From: Selaginella moellendorffii
Lineage: Eukaryota > Streptophyta > Lycopodiopsida > Selaginellales > Selaginellaceae
Assembly (NCBI RefSeq): GCF_000143415.4
Contig: NW_003314277.1
Span: 291,059-355,058, forward strand
DNA length: 64,000 nucleotides
Direction: 5' to 3'
The translations under genes and the position numbers were made by a program. The notes beneath the pieces were generated by a model. The model saw only the letters and a list, made by a program, of their open reading frames with translations, did no database searches and had not been told where the DNA came from. Positions 22,405 through 32,900 of the stretch are shown one piece after another. Position 1 is the stretch's first letter. The number at the start of each line of letters is the position of its first letter.

Positions 22405-24834
22405 TCACCAAAAATCTAAGCAGGAACACTTCCCCTCTTCAAAGTGGTGAAAACGATGGCAATCCCGGATGACAATCTTCCTTCTCGTCACCTTAGACAT
22501 GAGCTTGGCTGCTGCATGGCAGTCGGAGCACACCCGCAGGTTCTTTAGAATCCTTATCGTCGTCCCGGGAGCAGTGGAGATCACTCCAAATGCAATCGCC
22601 AACTTCTCACTGTGGTTGAGCAGGAGCCTCCGCTTTTGCTCCTCGCAAACATCATGAAGCACCTCCCTGGTGTCCGGGACGTATCCTTGTTTCACCACCA
22701 ACTCATGGAGCCTTCCAAGCTCGCGACGAATTTCCTGGTTTCGTACGTGGCTCGTGTCCCCGACCGTGAACTTGTGGAGCTTTCTGTCGATCTCTATCAA
22801 GCTAATCCCTGGCTGCTTCACAACGTTCCTGTCCTTCATGAGCCTCCTCACTGCCTGGACGTCGCTCTCCATGCCGAGAGAAGCGTACAAGCTGGCCAGG
22901 AGTACGTAAGGAGAAGCGTTGCGCGGCTCCAGCTCAAACAGCCTGTGTGCTACCCGAGCGCCCCGTTCCACGTCTCTGTAAGTCTTGCACGCGCCGAGGA
23001 GGCTTCCGAGAGCCACTTCTAGAAAGCCCGAGCACCCGGCAGCCTGGAAGTCGATGAGTTCTTCGGCGGCGTCGAGCTCTCCCGTCCGTCCCAGGAGGCT
23101 CACCACAGACTGGTAGTGATCGCTGCTCGGTTGCAAGCCGTGGTCGCTACTCATGGACTGGAAGTATTGGACGCCCGTGTCGAGGAGTCCCAAGTGGCTG
23201 GACGCCACGAGAATGCTCATGAAGGATATAGAGTTTGGTCGGAGGCCTTCGACGAGCATTGCATGGAAGCTCTCCAGAGCGTTTCGGCATAGCTCATGCT
23301 CTTCGCTGGTGTCGACCGTGTGCCCCTCGCTCGAGCTCGGGCTCGTATGCCCGCTGTGGGCATATCCGCCGATGAGCGAGTTCCAAGTTGCCACATCCCT
23401 CTCGAGCATACTGTCAAAGAGCTCCTTTGCTTCTTCCATCCTCCCGTTGTGAGCATAAGCCGCCACCATTGCGTTCTGGGACACTAAGTCCGGCTCTTCA
23501 ATGCAGGAGAAGACGGTTCTTGCCTCCTCGAGCTGGCCATACTGAGCGTAGAACACCAGCATCACTGTCCTCGAGACGGAGTTGTGCTCGGGAAAGTTCT
23601 CGTAGAGGCTGCTGGCTTCTTCCAGAAGTCCTCCCTCGGCATAGGCATGTAGCAAAGTGATCCACGAGATCGTGTTCCTCATCGGCATTACGTCGAAGGC
23701 ACTCTTCGTCTTCGAGATCTGCCCAGCCCGAGAGTTCGCTAGCAGAAAGAAGTTCCAGGAGACAACGGTGCGTTCTGGCATGCTGTTGAAAAACTCGCGA
23801 ACCTGGTCGAGGTTCCCGCTGTGGTGAACGAGCGCCCTGATCATGCAGTTCCAGGAGATGATGCTCCGCTGCGGCATTACCTCGAACACCATCCTCGCGC
23901 TGTCAAAGTCTTCATTGTCCGCATAGGCCGTCAGCATCGCAGTCCAAGAGACGACGTTACGAGAGTCGGCCTTGGCCTCGAAAATGCCTCTGGCTCGCTG
24001 CAGCTGGCCGTTTTGAGCGTAAGCCTCGATCATAACAGTGAGAGAGACCTCGCTCAGCTCGGGCATGCCACCAAAGAGCTCCTGGGCTTCCTCAAACCTC
24101 CCACCGCGGTAACAGGCCTCAACCATTGCCGTCCACGACACCACCGTCCGTCCAGGCATAAAGTCGAACAAAGCTCTCGCCTCTCGCAAGAGCCCGTTCT
24201 CAACGTAGGCCGAAAGCATCGCGTTCCACGCGATAACATCCCTCGCCCCGGCCCTGTCAAAAACAGCCTTGGCATCGGCCACCCGGCCAGCCTGACCATA
24301 CGCCATTACCATCTTCGTGCGTGCCACCACGTCCGGTTCGTGCATCATGGCGAAAGCTCTCTCGGCCTCCGAAAGATGACCGTTCTGGGCATACGCGTTC
24401 ACCATAAAGCTGAGCGTCACCACGTTCCACTCGGGCATCCTGTCCATAAATCCCCTGGCCTCGACCAAGTACCCCTTCTGTGCGTGCGCTGCAAGGATGT
24501 TGTTCCACGCCGAGACGTTCCGTTGCGGCATGCTCTCAAACATTACCCTGGCGTCACCGAGATACCCGTTGCTTGCCAAGGCCGTCATCATGCAAGACCA
24601 CGAGTACGCGTTCTTGGGATTTATCTCCTCGAACACCCGCTGTGCGTCATCTGGGCACCCGCATTTCCCGTACATTTGCACGAGCAAGTTGGCGAGGAAA
24701 CCATCCTGTACTACGCCACCCCCGCCGCTGTCCAAGATATGCGCATGGACGCGCTTGCCTCTTGCGAGGTCTTTCGCGTCGCTGCAAGCTCGCACCAGCT
24801 TCGCAAACTTGTCCCTGTCCAGCCTCTGTGCCAT
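22405..24834 (-). CDS. DYW-class pentatricopeptide repeat protein, RNA editing factor
   Basis: An 809-residue intronless PPR protein. The first about 500 residues are tandem PPR motifs of about 31-35 residues (repeated VVSWTAM, ISWNCM and WN.ML cores), which bind organellar RNA base by base. E and E+ regions follow (HKFTVGDTSH..), then a C-terminal DYW cytidine deaminase domain. The deaminase signatures are visible: HSEKLA (HxE zinc and catalytic motif), CSDCHAA (CxxC), HRFHHF and a second CSC cluster. The last three residues are DFW instead of the canonical DYW. It should carry out C-to-U editing in plastids or mitochondria. The N-terminus (MAQRLDRDKF..) does not look like a strong transit peptide, so a further upstream start or exon is possible. 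The target transcript cannot be predicted by eye. Confidence 0.93.
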   Translation of the reverse strand: MAQRLDRDKFAKLVRACSDAKDLARGKRVHAHILDSGGGGVVQDGFLANLLVQMYGKCGCPDDAQRVFEEINPKNAYSWSCMMTALASNGYLGDARVMFESMPQRNVSAWNNILAAHAQKGYLVEARGFMDRMPEWNVVTLSFMVNAYAQNGHLSEAERAFAMMHEPDVVARTKMVMAYGQAGRVADAKAVFDRAGARDVIAWNAMLSAYVENGLLREARALFDFMPGRTVVSWTAMVEACYRGGRFEEAQELFGGMPELSEVSLTVMIEAYAQNGQLQRARGIFEAKADSRNVVSWTAMLTAYADNEDFDSARMVFEVMPQRSIISWNCMIRALVHHSGNLDQVREFFNSMPERTVVSWNFFLLANSRAGQISKTKSAFDVMPMRNTISWITLLHAYAEGGLLEEASSLYENFPEHNSVSRTVMLVFYAQYGQLEEARTVFSCIEEPDLVSQNAMVAAYAHNGRMEEAKELFDSMLERDVATWNSLIGGYAHSGHTSPSSSEGHTVDTSEEHELCRNALESFHAMLVEGLRPNSISFMSILVASSHLGLLDTGVQYFQSMSSDHGLQPSSDHYQSVVSLLGRTGELDAAEELIDFQAAGCSGFLEVALGSLLGACKTYRDVERGARVAHRLFELEPRNASPYVLLASLYASLGMESDVQAVRRLMKDRNVVKQPGISLIEIDRKLHKFTVGDTSHVRNQEIRRELGRLHELVVKQGYVPDTREVLHDVCEEQKRRLLLNHSEKLAIAFGVISTAPGTTIRILKNLRVCSDCHAAAKLMSKVTRRKIVIRDCHRFHHFEEGKCSCLDFW

Positions 24835-25779
24835 CCGGAAATATCACTACCATATCTCTCGCCTGCTGCTGCTCCTCCTGCTGGAAAATGACGATCCCAT
24901 TTATCTCTGTAACTATCTGTCCGTCAGTGCTAACTCCCACCTTGCTTCGTATCCACCTGTCTATCTGTGCCGCTATCGCTATTCGCTAACACCCAGCTTG
25001 GCTTGACTGATAGGCCCGAGCCGGGCATAGCACTTCGCACGGTAGACAAACGGCTTCACCATGCCCGAAGAGGTAAGCCATCGTACGCCAAGTACGCCTC
25101 TTTTGTCGACACTCGCAAAGGCTACTCCGCCATCCACATGCATAGACCGGGCAGCAAAAGTTGCTCCACATAAATAGCTATCAGCACCACAGCGGCAGGA
25201 GCAGCAGCAGCAGAGAGCTCCAGCTCCAGAAAAGAAAAGAAAGCCTGCCTGCCTTCACCAGTGTCAAATCAATCAGTCGTGGGGAATACTAGGAGAAGTA
25301 GAAGAGAGAAAGCTCACTTAACTGACTTAAGCTCGGTGCGCGACTCCGCTGATGATATGTTGCATAACGCAGCATGTGAAGAACACAGTGGAGGTGTCGA
25401 CGTCTGCAAGCTCTGGTGATGCTCTTTTAACTTTGCTCTCGTTTCGGTACTAGCGGCCCAAGGACTTTTACCAGAAGAGCCACCCATTCCTTTCGTCCTT
25501 CAGTTGCGTGCTGGATTAACGGGCCCTCAGGAATCTCTCCAGATTGCAGGCAAAGGAGAACGCTGCTGTGATTGTGATGCCAACCCTGTAACCTCCCTCG
25601 CGTATTACAGACCGCGGCACGATATATAGGACGATGAATTTTGGCTTCCAGCCGCAGTAGCCAGGAGCTGGAGCAGCATAGCTACGAGTGTCCTCAAAAC
25701 TTGGTCCACTGGAGAAGAATCTTTCCATAGAACTCTGCTGTCAGCGCCACCAAAGATATGTTGTTTTCGGTCTTATAGG
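24835..25779. promoter_or_regulatory. Divergent intergenic region between PPR and EPF-like genes
   Basis: 945 bp between the minus-strand PPR start and the plus-strand peptide gene start, presumably carrying both promoters. A 7-codon upstream ORF (25,758-25,778) ends one base before the EPF-like ATG. No TATA box or other motif could be assigned with confidence. Confidence 0.5.
25758..25778 (+). promoter_or_regulatory. uORF abutting the EPF-like start codon
   Basis: An ATG opens a 6-residue peptide that terminates in TAG at 25,776-25,778, and the main ATG begins at 25,780. Stop and start are almost touching, an arrangement that favours re-initiation or dampened translation. Whether the transcript includes it depends on the unknown start site. 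Confidence 0.5.
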
Positions 25780-26384
25780 ATGCTGCTGCTGCTGCTGCTG
25801 CTGCTGTTTGTCTCTAGAGTCACAAGCCTTGCCAATGCCGGTAGCATGGTTGTCTCCAACAAATTCTCCTGCTGGCTGCTGATCTCACTCCTCCTCCTCC
25901 AGCTCGCTAGTCTCACAACTCCGAGTCCTTTCCCCCGGGGTAATAATTCGCTATTCATGTCCCTTTGTCTCAATATGCCAGCTGATGCCATTGTTGTCGT
26001 TCGTGCTGTGCAGGAAGAAAGGATGACCCTCGTCGCCACGACAATCAAAGCCTGGCAAGGGTGATTGCCACAGCACCGGGATCCAAGCCTCCGAGTTGTC
26101 TCAACAAGTGCGACTCTTGCACTCCATGCCAGGCAGTTCAAGCGGTACAAGAAGCTCCGGACACTGTTATAACGGGTATAGGCTCCAGGCCACCGAGCTG
26201 CCAGAATAAGTGCAACCGATGCCTCCCTTGCCAAGCAGTCCAGGTTCCCACCCCCGATCCCAAGGATGAGGAGGCCAAGCGAGTTTCTCCGGCGAAAGAT
26301 GAACGTGAGGCGGCTGCTCTTTACTCCAATTACAAGCCCAAAGGATGGAGGTGCCAATGCGGAAACAAGCTCTTCAATCCGTAG
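25780..26384 (+). CDS. EPF-like secreted cysteine-rich peptide with duplicated Cys module
   Basis: Two exons, 25,780-25,939 and 26,014-26,384, with a 74-nt GT-AG intron, give 176 residues in frame. The N-terminus is a long Leu tract (a CTG microsatellite) followed by a second hydrophobic stretch, serving as signal peptide. The C-terminus is diagnostic for the EPIDERMAL PATTERNING FACTOR-like family: GSRPPSCQNKCNRCLPCQAV, then NYKPKGWRCQCGNKLFNP at the end. These peptides are cleaved from a precursor and bind ERECTA/TMM receptors to set stomatal or organ patterning. Unusually, the GS(R/K)PPSCxNKCxxCxPCQAVQ module occurs twice in a row (about residues 78-100 and 113-135), so the mature region has ten cysteines where a six-cysteine core is expected. 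The orthologous subgroup is not determined. Confidence 0.85.
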
Positions 26385-26641
26385 ATAGCAGTAGTGTTCC
26401 TGTTTGCGTTTGTGGCATGTCAGTTCTAGCATAGAGTGTAAGATCGAGAATGTCTGTTTGTTTTACCGAGAAAAGTAGACTTTTTTCCGAGAGTGCTCGG
26501 CCTCTTACTGTGACGATAGCTGAGCGAAGAACACGTTCATGGGAAGGAACAAAGTTCGTCGTTGACATGCGGCGTGGTCCGTCCATCGCCAAACGAGTTT
26601 AGCACCAAAGCTCATTTGACCGGCCTCGTACAGACCACGCA

Positions 26642-27575
26642 TTATTTCGCTGAGAAGTCTTCCGTACCTGGTCGGATTGGGAATAGACTTCGTATCAATG
26701 TGACGCCGGCCGTCAGTTGCATACAGCTGTCTGGATTCAGCACCTAGAAATCAAACCTCCACAAGTCATGCGTCCATTTCCAGAGGCCAGTGTAAAATAA
26801 TCTTACTCTTGAATCTGGAGCCGATTCTTTTAGCTGGGTAAGAAGACGAGATGCTTGCGCTTTCAGCCTCCTGCAATTACAGTGGATCAGCGATGTTTAG
26901 ATAAACGGAAAGGGATACAAGCAAAGGACGGATTCAATCGGATCCCTCTTAGAGCTTTGAAGTGGAGTCATTTAATACCTCGGGTCCTTTTCTTGTTCTT
27001 CTTCTCCAGAGCAGATGTTACAGTTCGACAAGCCCGAAAGCAAGGTCCATTAAAGTCGACAGTCTGGAAAATGTCAATGTTTGATGCTTTAAAGCTGCTA
27101 GTCCGAGCAATGTGTTGGATCCGAGCATTTAACGTCCCAAATTTTAAGCCACTGCAATATAACAAGAAAAATACTGTTAGTTTTTTTAACACTCTTTCAA
27201 AACTTCTCTGCATATCAACAAAGCCAGAACAGGAAAAAGAACTCACCGACGCTTGTCCGAATTCTTCACTGTAAGGCCCTGAAATATTTATCTTGTCGGA
27301 GGATATTTTTGTGATGCTGCTCAGAGAAATTTCTAGAGGGGGGCTTTCCGCCAGTGCTAAAAGGCCATGGCTTTCTATATCGCGAAGAACGGGCTTCCTG
27401 TTACATCAAACAAAGTGGGATTTACGTATCAGAATAAAACAATACCTTCACAGATTGTCCATGATGCGATTCATGCAGAAACATTCAAGAGGTCTTGTCC
27501 ACGCACGGTTTTCATCTCTGAAAAGATGACGGTACTGGTGGCAGGAGGAGGGACCAAAACCTGCAACAAAACAAT
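26642..27575 (-). other. Unresolved minus-strand multi-exon gene or relic
   Basis: Several exon-like segments with good splice sites lie on the minus strand: about 27,556-27,440 joined in frame to 27,390-27,244 (reading ..MNRIMDNLKPVLRDIESHG.. then SGPYSEEFGQAS), 27,151-26,979, 26,870-26,807 and 26,743-26,642 (ending GTEDFSAK and stop). The first pair and the last pair each keep frame, but the middle exon has stops in the frame required to join them. Either an intron was missed or the gene is broken. No protein family was recognised. It is divergent from the homoserine dehydrogenase gene and would share its promoter region. Confidence 0.4.
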
Positions 27576-28111
27576 GGTTAGCTGCAAGCGAGAGTGATCG
27601 ACACTAAAGAGATTTGACTCGACCATACCTTGTAGAAACAATCCTTAATCTACGTTTTGCGTGGTTTTAGATCGAATATCTTGGATCTGGGAGAAGCTTG
27701 CCTAAATCGCCAAGTTATCCCGTGTTGAGGAATACAAGTACCTGAAAAAAAAATTGTTAGTACAGAACAGAAGGCGAATAAGAAGAAGAAATGAAGTAGC
27801 AGGAAAAAAAAAAGTGGCAAGGACATAGTGATCGCATAAAGGACTAGTGGAATTCATTCGACTTGTCGCTTTGGATAAAACATGCAAGAACCTCGCAGAT
27901 AAACACGAGCTATTTGGATTCTTAAGAAACATACCGCGCCATAGACTCAATCTTACCCCACATTGGAAAAAAATCGACAAGCTGCGATTTTTCCAACGCG
28001 ATTCTTACCTCGCCTGGCGAGATCGACGCAAGGAACCCTATCGATTGCTCGAAAGCCCTAAATCTTCCCCCCAATATTTTCAAATTTGGGAATTTCTTAG
28101 GGTTCTTGGCC
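27576..28111. promoter_or_regulatory. Upstream region of the homoserine dehydrogenase gene
   Basis: Contains possible 5' exons of the divergent minus-strand gene (a T-rich tract then CAG near 27,740 on the minus strand) and the start-proximal DNA of the dehydrogenase. This flank is absent from copies 2 and 3 of the dehydrogenase, which start abruptly a few bases after the position of the ATG. Confidence 0.45.
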
Positions 28112-29802
28112 ATGGCGAGGAAAATCCAGCTGACGCTTCTAGGATGCGGGGGCGTCGGGCGCCAGCTCCTCCGCCACATTGTCTCCACTCGTAAACTACA
28201 CGAAGATCAGGTATCTATTCGCCTATCGCCCAAGATTTCTCTCTTTGAATCAAATGCTCAGGGTTTGCGAGTCGCTGTGATGGCTGTAGTGGATTCCAAA
28301 TCCATCGTTTTGGGTGAGAAAAACGAAGAACTGGACGACACTGCTCTTCTGCAAATTTCTCTTGCGAAGGAAAAGAACAATCAAATGCCCGGTACATGTC
28401 TGTTTTTATTTTCCTTTTCTTTAAACGATGAAAGCTCAGCTGGATTGAATGCGCGAGCCGTTCGCAAGGAATATTTTGATGCAACTCTAGCAGCTGCGAT
28501 AAGAACCATCACAGAAGAAACTGGTAAAACTTTCCTTTCAACTTTTTTGATGGATGATCATGCACCTTTTTTTCTTGTTTATCCTACAGGTCGTCCTTTG
28601 GTTGTAGCTGACTGTACCGCAAGCGAAAAAATTGGACAAGCACTTGCAGAGATCGCGGACTTGAATTGCTGCATTGTTCTTGCGAACAAGAAGCCTCTCA
28701 CCAGCTCGTTTGTAAGATCGTTCTTTTTTTGTTTCTTCTTTTTTCCTTGACCCATGGCTGCAGAACGTTTACGATAGGATTGCAGCACTGAATCGACGTT
28801 ATCGCTGTGAATCAACAGTTAAGCAAGAAGTATTTGTACGTACATTTTACAAACATTTCTCAAGCAGGTCGGTGCTGCTCTGCCAGTCATAGCAACTTTG
28901 AACCGTCTGCTAAATTCCGGAGATTCGATCAGGAAAATTGTTGGTGCTCTCAGTGGTTTGTCCTTTCATTCCCATAAAAAATTTGCCACTTCTAACGTCC
29001 TTTGTCAGGCACTCTCGGCTTTGTAATGAGTCGGTTGGAGTATGGTGAATCGTTTAGTGATATTGTGAGACAAGCGAAAGAGCTTGGTTACACCGAGCCA
29101 GGTAGCTATCTTTCTTTTCTATTTTTCGTGTAGTTTATTCTTACGCTTTCAGACCCTCGTGATGATCTTGGCGGTATGGACGTAGCAAGGAAGGTGAAAT
29201 CACTTGCTACTATCTCGTGAATGCAACATGACTTCTTTCATTTTTCAGGCGCTTATAATGGCTCGACTAATGGGATGGAGAATAAACTTAGAGGATGTGG
29301 AGGTACTCACTTTCTTTGGTTGGATTCCTCTTAGTGACGTGCTGCTTAAAGGTTGAGTGCTTATATCCGCCAAGTCTGGCTCCCAAACTGATGAGCACCA
29401 TGCAATTTCTAAAAGGACTACCCGAACTCGACTTGCCAATGAGAAACCGTGTGAAAGAAGCAGCTGCTAGGGGTTGTGTTCTACGATATGTGGCGACGAT
29501 CGAAAACTTTCAGTAAGTCAATCCGCCTGAGCTTACCAAAAACCTGTCCTTTGCTTACAGTTGCAAAGTGGGAATTGTAGAGCAGCCTCAGCAGTCCGCT
29601 CTCGGTCAGCTGCATGGAAGCGATAATCTGGTAATTGTATAGAGCTTGTGCGTTTCCTGAAACTTTGTTCTTGCAGGTCGAGATTTTCACGCGCTGTTAT
29701 TCGACATCGCCTCTTGTTATTAAGGGAGCCGGGGCAGGCAATGATACTACAGCCGCTGGTGTGTTAGCGGACGTTTTGGACCTCCAAGACTATTTTGGCT
29801 AG
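28112..29802 (+). CDS. Monofunctional homoserine dehydrogenase, 11 exons
   Basis: NAD(P)-dependent reduction of aspartate-4-semialdehyde to homoserine, in the threonine/methionine branch of the aspartate pathway. Exons: 28,112-28,391, 28,440-28,523, 28,590-28,711, 28,764-28,817, 28,868-28,955, 29,009-29,101, 29,153-29,193, 29,249-29,302, 29,352-29,512, 29,561-29,630, 29,677-29,802. All introns are GT-AG and 47-66 nt. The sum is 1,173 nt, giving 390 residues, close to the Arabidopsis monofunctional protein (At5g21060 type). Near the N-terminus is the dinucleotide motif LLGCGGVGRQLL, then LANKKPL and the family signature GTLGFVMSRLE..DPRDDLGGMDVARK. There is no aspartokinase domain. The stretch EDQVSIRLSP (28,202-28,234) is missing from both downstream copies by an in-frame 30-nt difference, so it could be a variable loop. 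This is the only intact copy in the window. Confidence 0.93.
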
Positions 29803-29900
29803 GTATCGAATCTTAAGCAAAATCGAACTTTTTAATAAGCCTTCCTATTCTTGCTTCATATAAGGGAGAGAACGTAGGAGACAGATTTCTGCACAGAGAA

Positions 29901-32900
29901 ATGTCGTCCCAGCGAATGTTTATCGAGCACCTGCGTCGCGACCGCTTTGGAATCGGCCAGTCCGGTCCCAATCCTCTCGCTCTCATGCTCCAGGAGACGA
30001 TCAGGCTCCTCTCGGCCGAGCTCTACCAGAAGGACATCCATTTCCTGTCCGAACTCCTCCAGGTACTTTGCTCGAACTTGGTTCTGTACCTGACAAACAT
30101 GAGCGTCATAGAACGCTGAGGACAACACTTACCATTCGTCCGTGGAGCCGAGCATCGAAATCTATCTCACAAAGACCGACGTCACTGGCACTGGAGCAGC
30201 TGCCACGCTGCTGCTCTTGAACAACGAAGTTGGTTTCTCGGAAAAGAATATAGAGTCCTTGTGCGGCGCTGGTCAGTCCACAAAGAAAGGAAAGAAATCT
30301 CAAGGATACATTGGCGAGAAAGGTGAGATAATTCTTTCTTACCTCTCCCTCTCTAGCCGTGGTAACGTCTCTTGCTCGTACAGGAATTGGGTTTAAGAGC
30401 GTTTTTCTCGTCACCAAGCAGCCGTATATAATCACCAATGGCTTTCGTATTCGTTTCGACGAAGAGCCCCACAACGAGGCCAAGCTCGGGTATATTGTCC
30501 CGGAATGGGTCGACCGTCCTACAGACGCTGTGCTGCAGAAGGTCTGTAGCAAGACCGAGCTTCCTGCAACGGTGATCATCCTTCCCTTGCGTCAGGAAAA
30601 GATTTCGGAGGTGGCAAAACAGCTTACTCAAATCCCAGCGGAGACGCTCCTCTTCTTATCGAAGATACGCATGCTCTCCATCTACGATCAGCAGTCGCGG
30701 CCTCCCACGGAACTGGTTCTCTCCAGATCTGTGGAGATGACAACGTCAAAGAATGGAAGCGTGGAAACGAGCACAACTTTTCTGACAGCTAGTAACGGAC
30801 GGAATGGCACTCAGCACAGCAACTACTACATGTTTAAGCAGACTTTGAAAGTACCTGAGGAGGCCAAGGTTGAAAAGCGAAAAGATGTCGATAGCTGGAC
30901 GATCACTCTAGCCTTTCCGGTGGATGATCGTATCTCGAGCAGCTGCAGCATTGGCGATATCTTCTCGTTCCTGCCTTCCGATATCCACTCGGGCCTGCCG
31001 TTTCTTATCAACTCGGACTTTTTGCTCGTTTCCTCCCGTGAGACGCTCCTCTTTGACAGCCCCTGGAACCAGGGGATCTTTCGCTGTGTTCCCGAGGTTT
31101 TCTACAACGCCTTCGAGCTTCTCCTCAACACCACGGCGTTTGGACTGCAGAGTATACCGTCAGTAGCACGCATGGCAATGTACAAGTACGTACCTGTGAC
31201 TGCTTGCCGCAACTCGTACCTCGAGAGAGTCCGCAACGATATCTTGTCCAAGCTGAAGGACAACAACGTCATTCTTTGCGCCTCGGACGTCGGCCGTGCA
31301 CCACCGAGCGGGCAGCTTTGCAAGCCTGCTCTTGCGAGAAAAATCGCCCCCAGCTTCCGAGAGCTCCTCAAAGCCGCACCGAAGTGTCCCAGGTTCTTGC
31401 GAGGAAGTCCCTGGTTCTTGCGACGAAGTTCCTCGTACATAGTGGACAGCACGCTGCAGGAGAACTACGGCTCGGTGCTGAGACTCCTGGGAGTCCCAGA
31501 TATGAGCAACGATGAATATCACCAAAGCCTCGACTCTGAAGACTGGATGAGATCGCTCCCCGACGATGCATATGTCAAGCTGCTGGTGTTCCTGTCCTCC
31601 AAGTCGTCAACTTTGAGATCCCTCAGGTTTCTCAAGTATCGAGGCTCCGATGGTCGACTCCAGTTGGCAAGCATGGATGATCTCGCGCGAAACGATGGCA
31701 GATCCATGTACTGGGATTCTGGTCACAGAGCTACCGCTTGGCTCGCTGGTTGGACAGAGGTGTTTCAACGTTGGCTAACTTTCAACTTCGTTCCATCGGC
31801 CTGCGCTGCAAAAATCCGGCAGCACTCGGTGTTAGAGAACTGGTTGGAGAGAACCCCCTTCAGCGTGAGCGAACTGACAGCATGCTCACTCGCTCGTCAG
31901 GTTCTTGGAGCAGTCACTGCGAACTCCTCAAATGCAAAGCTTGCTGTTCTAGCGATGCACTTCCTGTTCGACCTGTACAGAAACGACCGCAGCTCGTACA
32001 CATCCATCAGCAACCAAAAGCGTAATGAACCAATCGTCGAGAATGACGGAGCCGTGAGTCCCTATGTTGCGAGTTATGTTTCAACGCGTCCATTGTTGCT
32101 ACCGGCGGCTTGTGGAGCGAAGTGGCCGCTCTTGCTCCCGTCTGACGCGTGGAGACGCGGCGTTCGAAAATTGTCAGAAGAGTATATGGAGTCAGCAACG
32201 ATCGATCTCTCCGACTCCGACGTGCGAACCGAGTTTGTGAATTTTCTGAAGGAGCAGTTCCTGGCTACGGACATCCCCGCCTTTGATCCGGTGGACGAGG
32301 CCCTTCCTCCGCATTATGTTGGTAACGTCGCAGCGAGCTCGTTGTTACTGAAGTGGATTAAATCCAGGCACTGCAATGCACCCGCTTTCACTTCCAGTAT
32401 TAAGACTACCAAGTGGTTGAAGACGAGCCACGGATACTGCTGCCCAACCGTTGCATTCCTGCCGGTGCCTGAGCTGCTTAAAGTCTTGAAAGTCGAGGAC
32501 GTTCCGTTCGTGGACAAGGACTGGATGCCATTGGAGGAGTATAAGAACGAGTTCCGAAGCCTGGGAGTGGCTTGCGAGCCCGGCATGGGATATGCAACTG
32601 TCCTCCGCTGTCTCGGCAATATGCAGAAGCTTCCTGCTCGGCAAGTCGACACGGCTAAAGTGGTCAGATTTTATCAGTACCTCTCCCGCTGCGCTGAACA
32701 AGAATTATGGAGGGACGTTGACGTGATCTGGGTGCCGCAGAGCGAAGGCCGTGCAGCAACCTGGAAGAAAAAGGAAGAATGCGTCATTCACGACGTTGAG
32801 GGCTTGTTTGAAGAACTCGGTGTTGTACCTCTGGATAGCTGCTACGAGCGGGTCATGCAAGACATCCTTCAGAAGAGGTTTGATGTTTGTGAGAAGCCTT

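Noticed and set aside
23821-25006. Plus-strand open frames of 169-356 codons opposite the PPR gene
   Set aside because: They are antisense shadows of the PPR coding frame with no motif of their own.
28217-28240. A 24-nt intron in homoserine dehydrogenase exon 1
   Set aside because: It has GT..AG ends but is too short for a plant intron, and the reading frame continues through it. Treated as coding, and as part of an in-frame 30-nt difference from copies 2 and 3.
31102-31525. Minus-strand open frames inside the ATPase gene, repeated in all three copies
   Set aside because: They recur only because the sense gene is duplicated. No family signature and no splice context.
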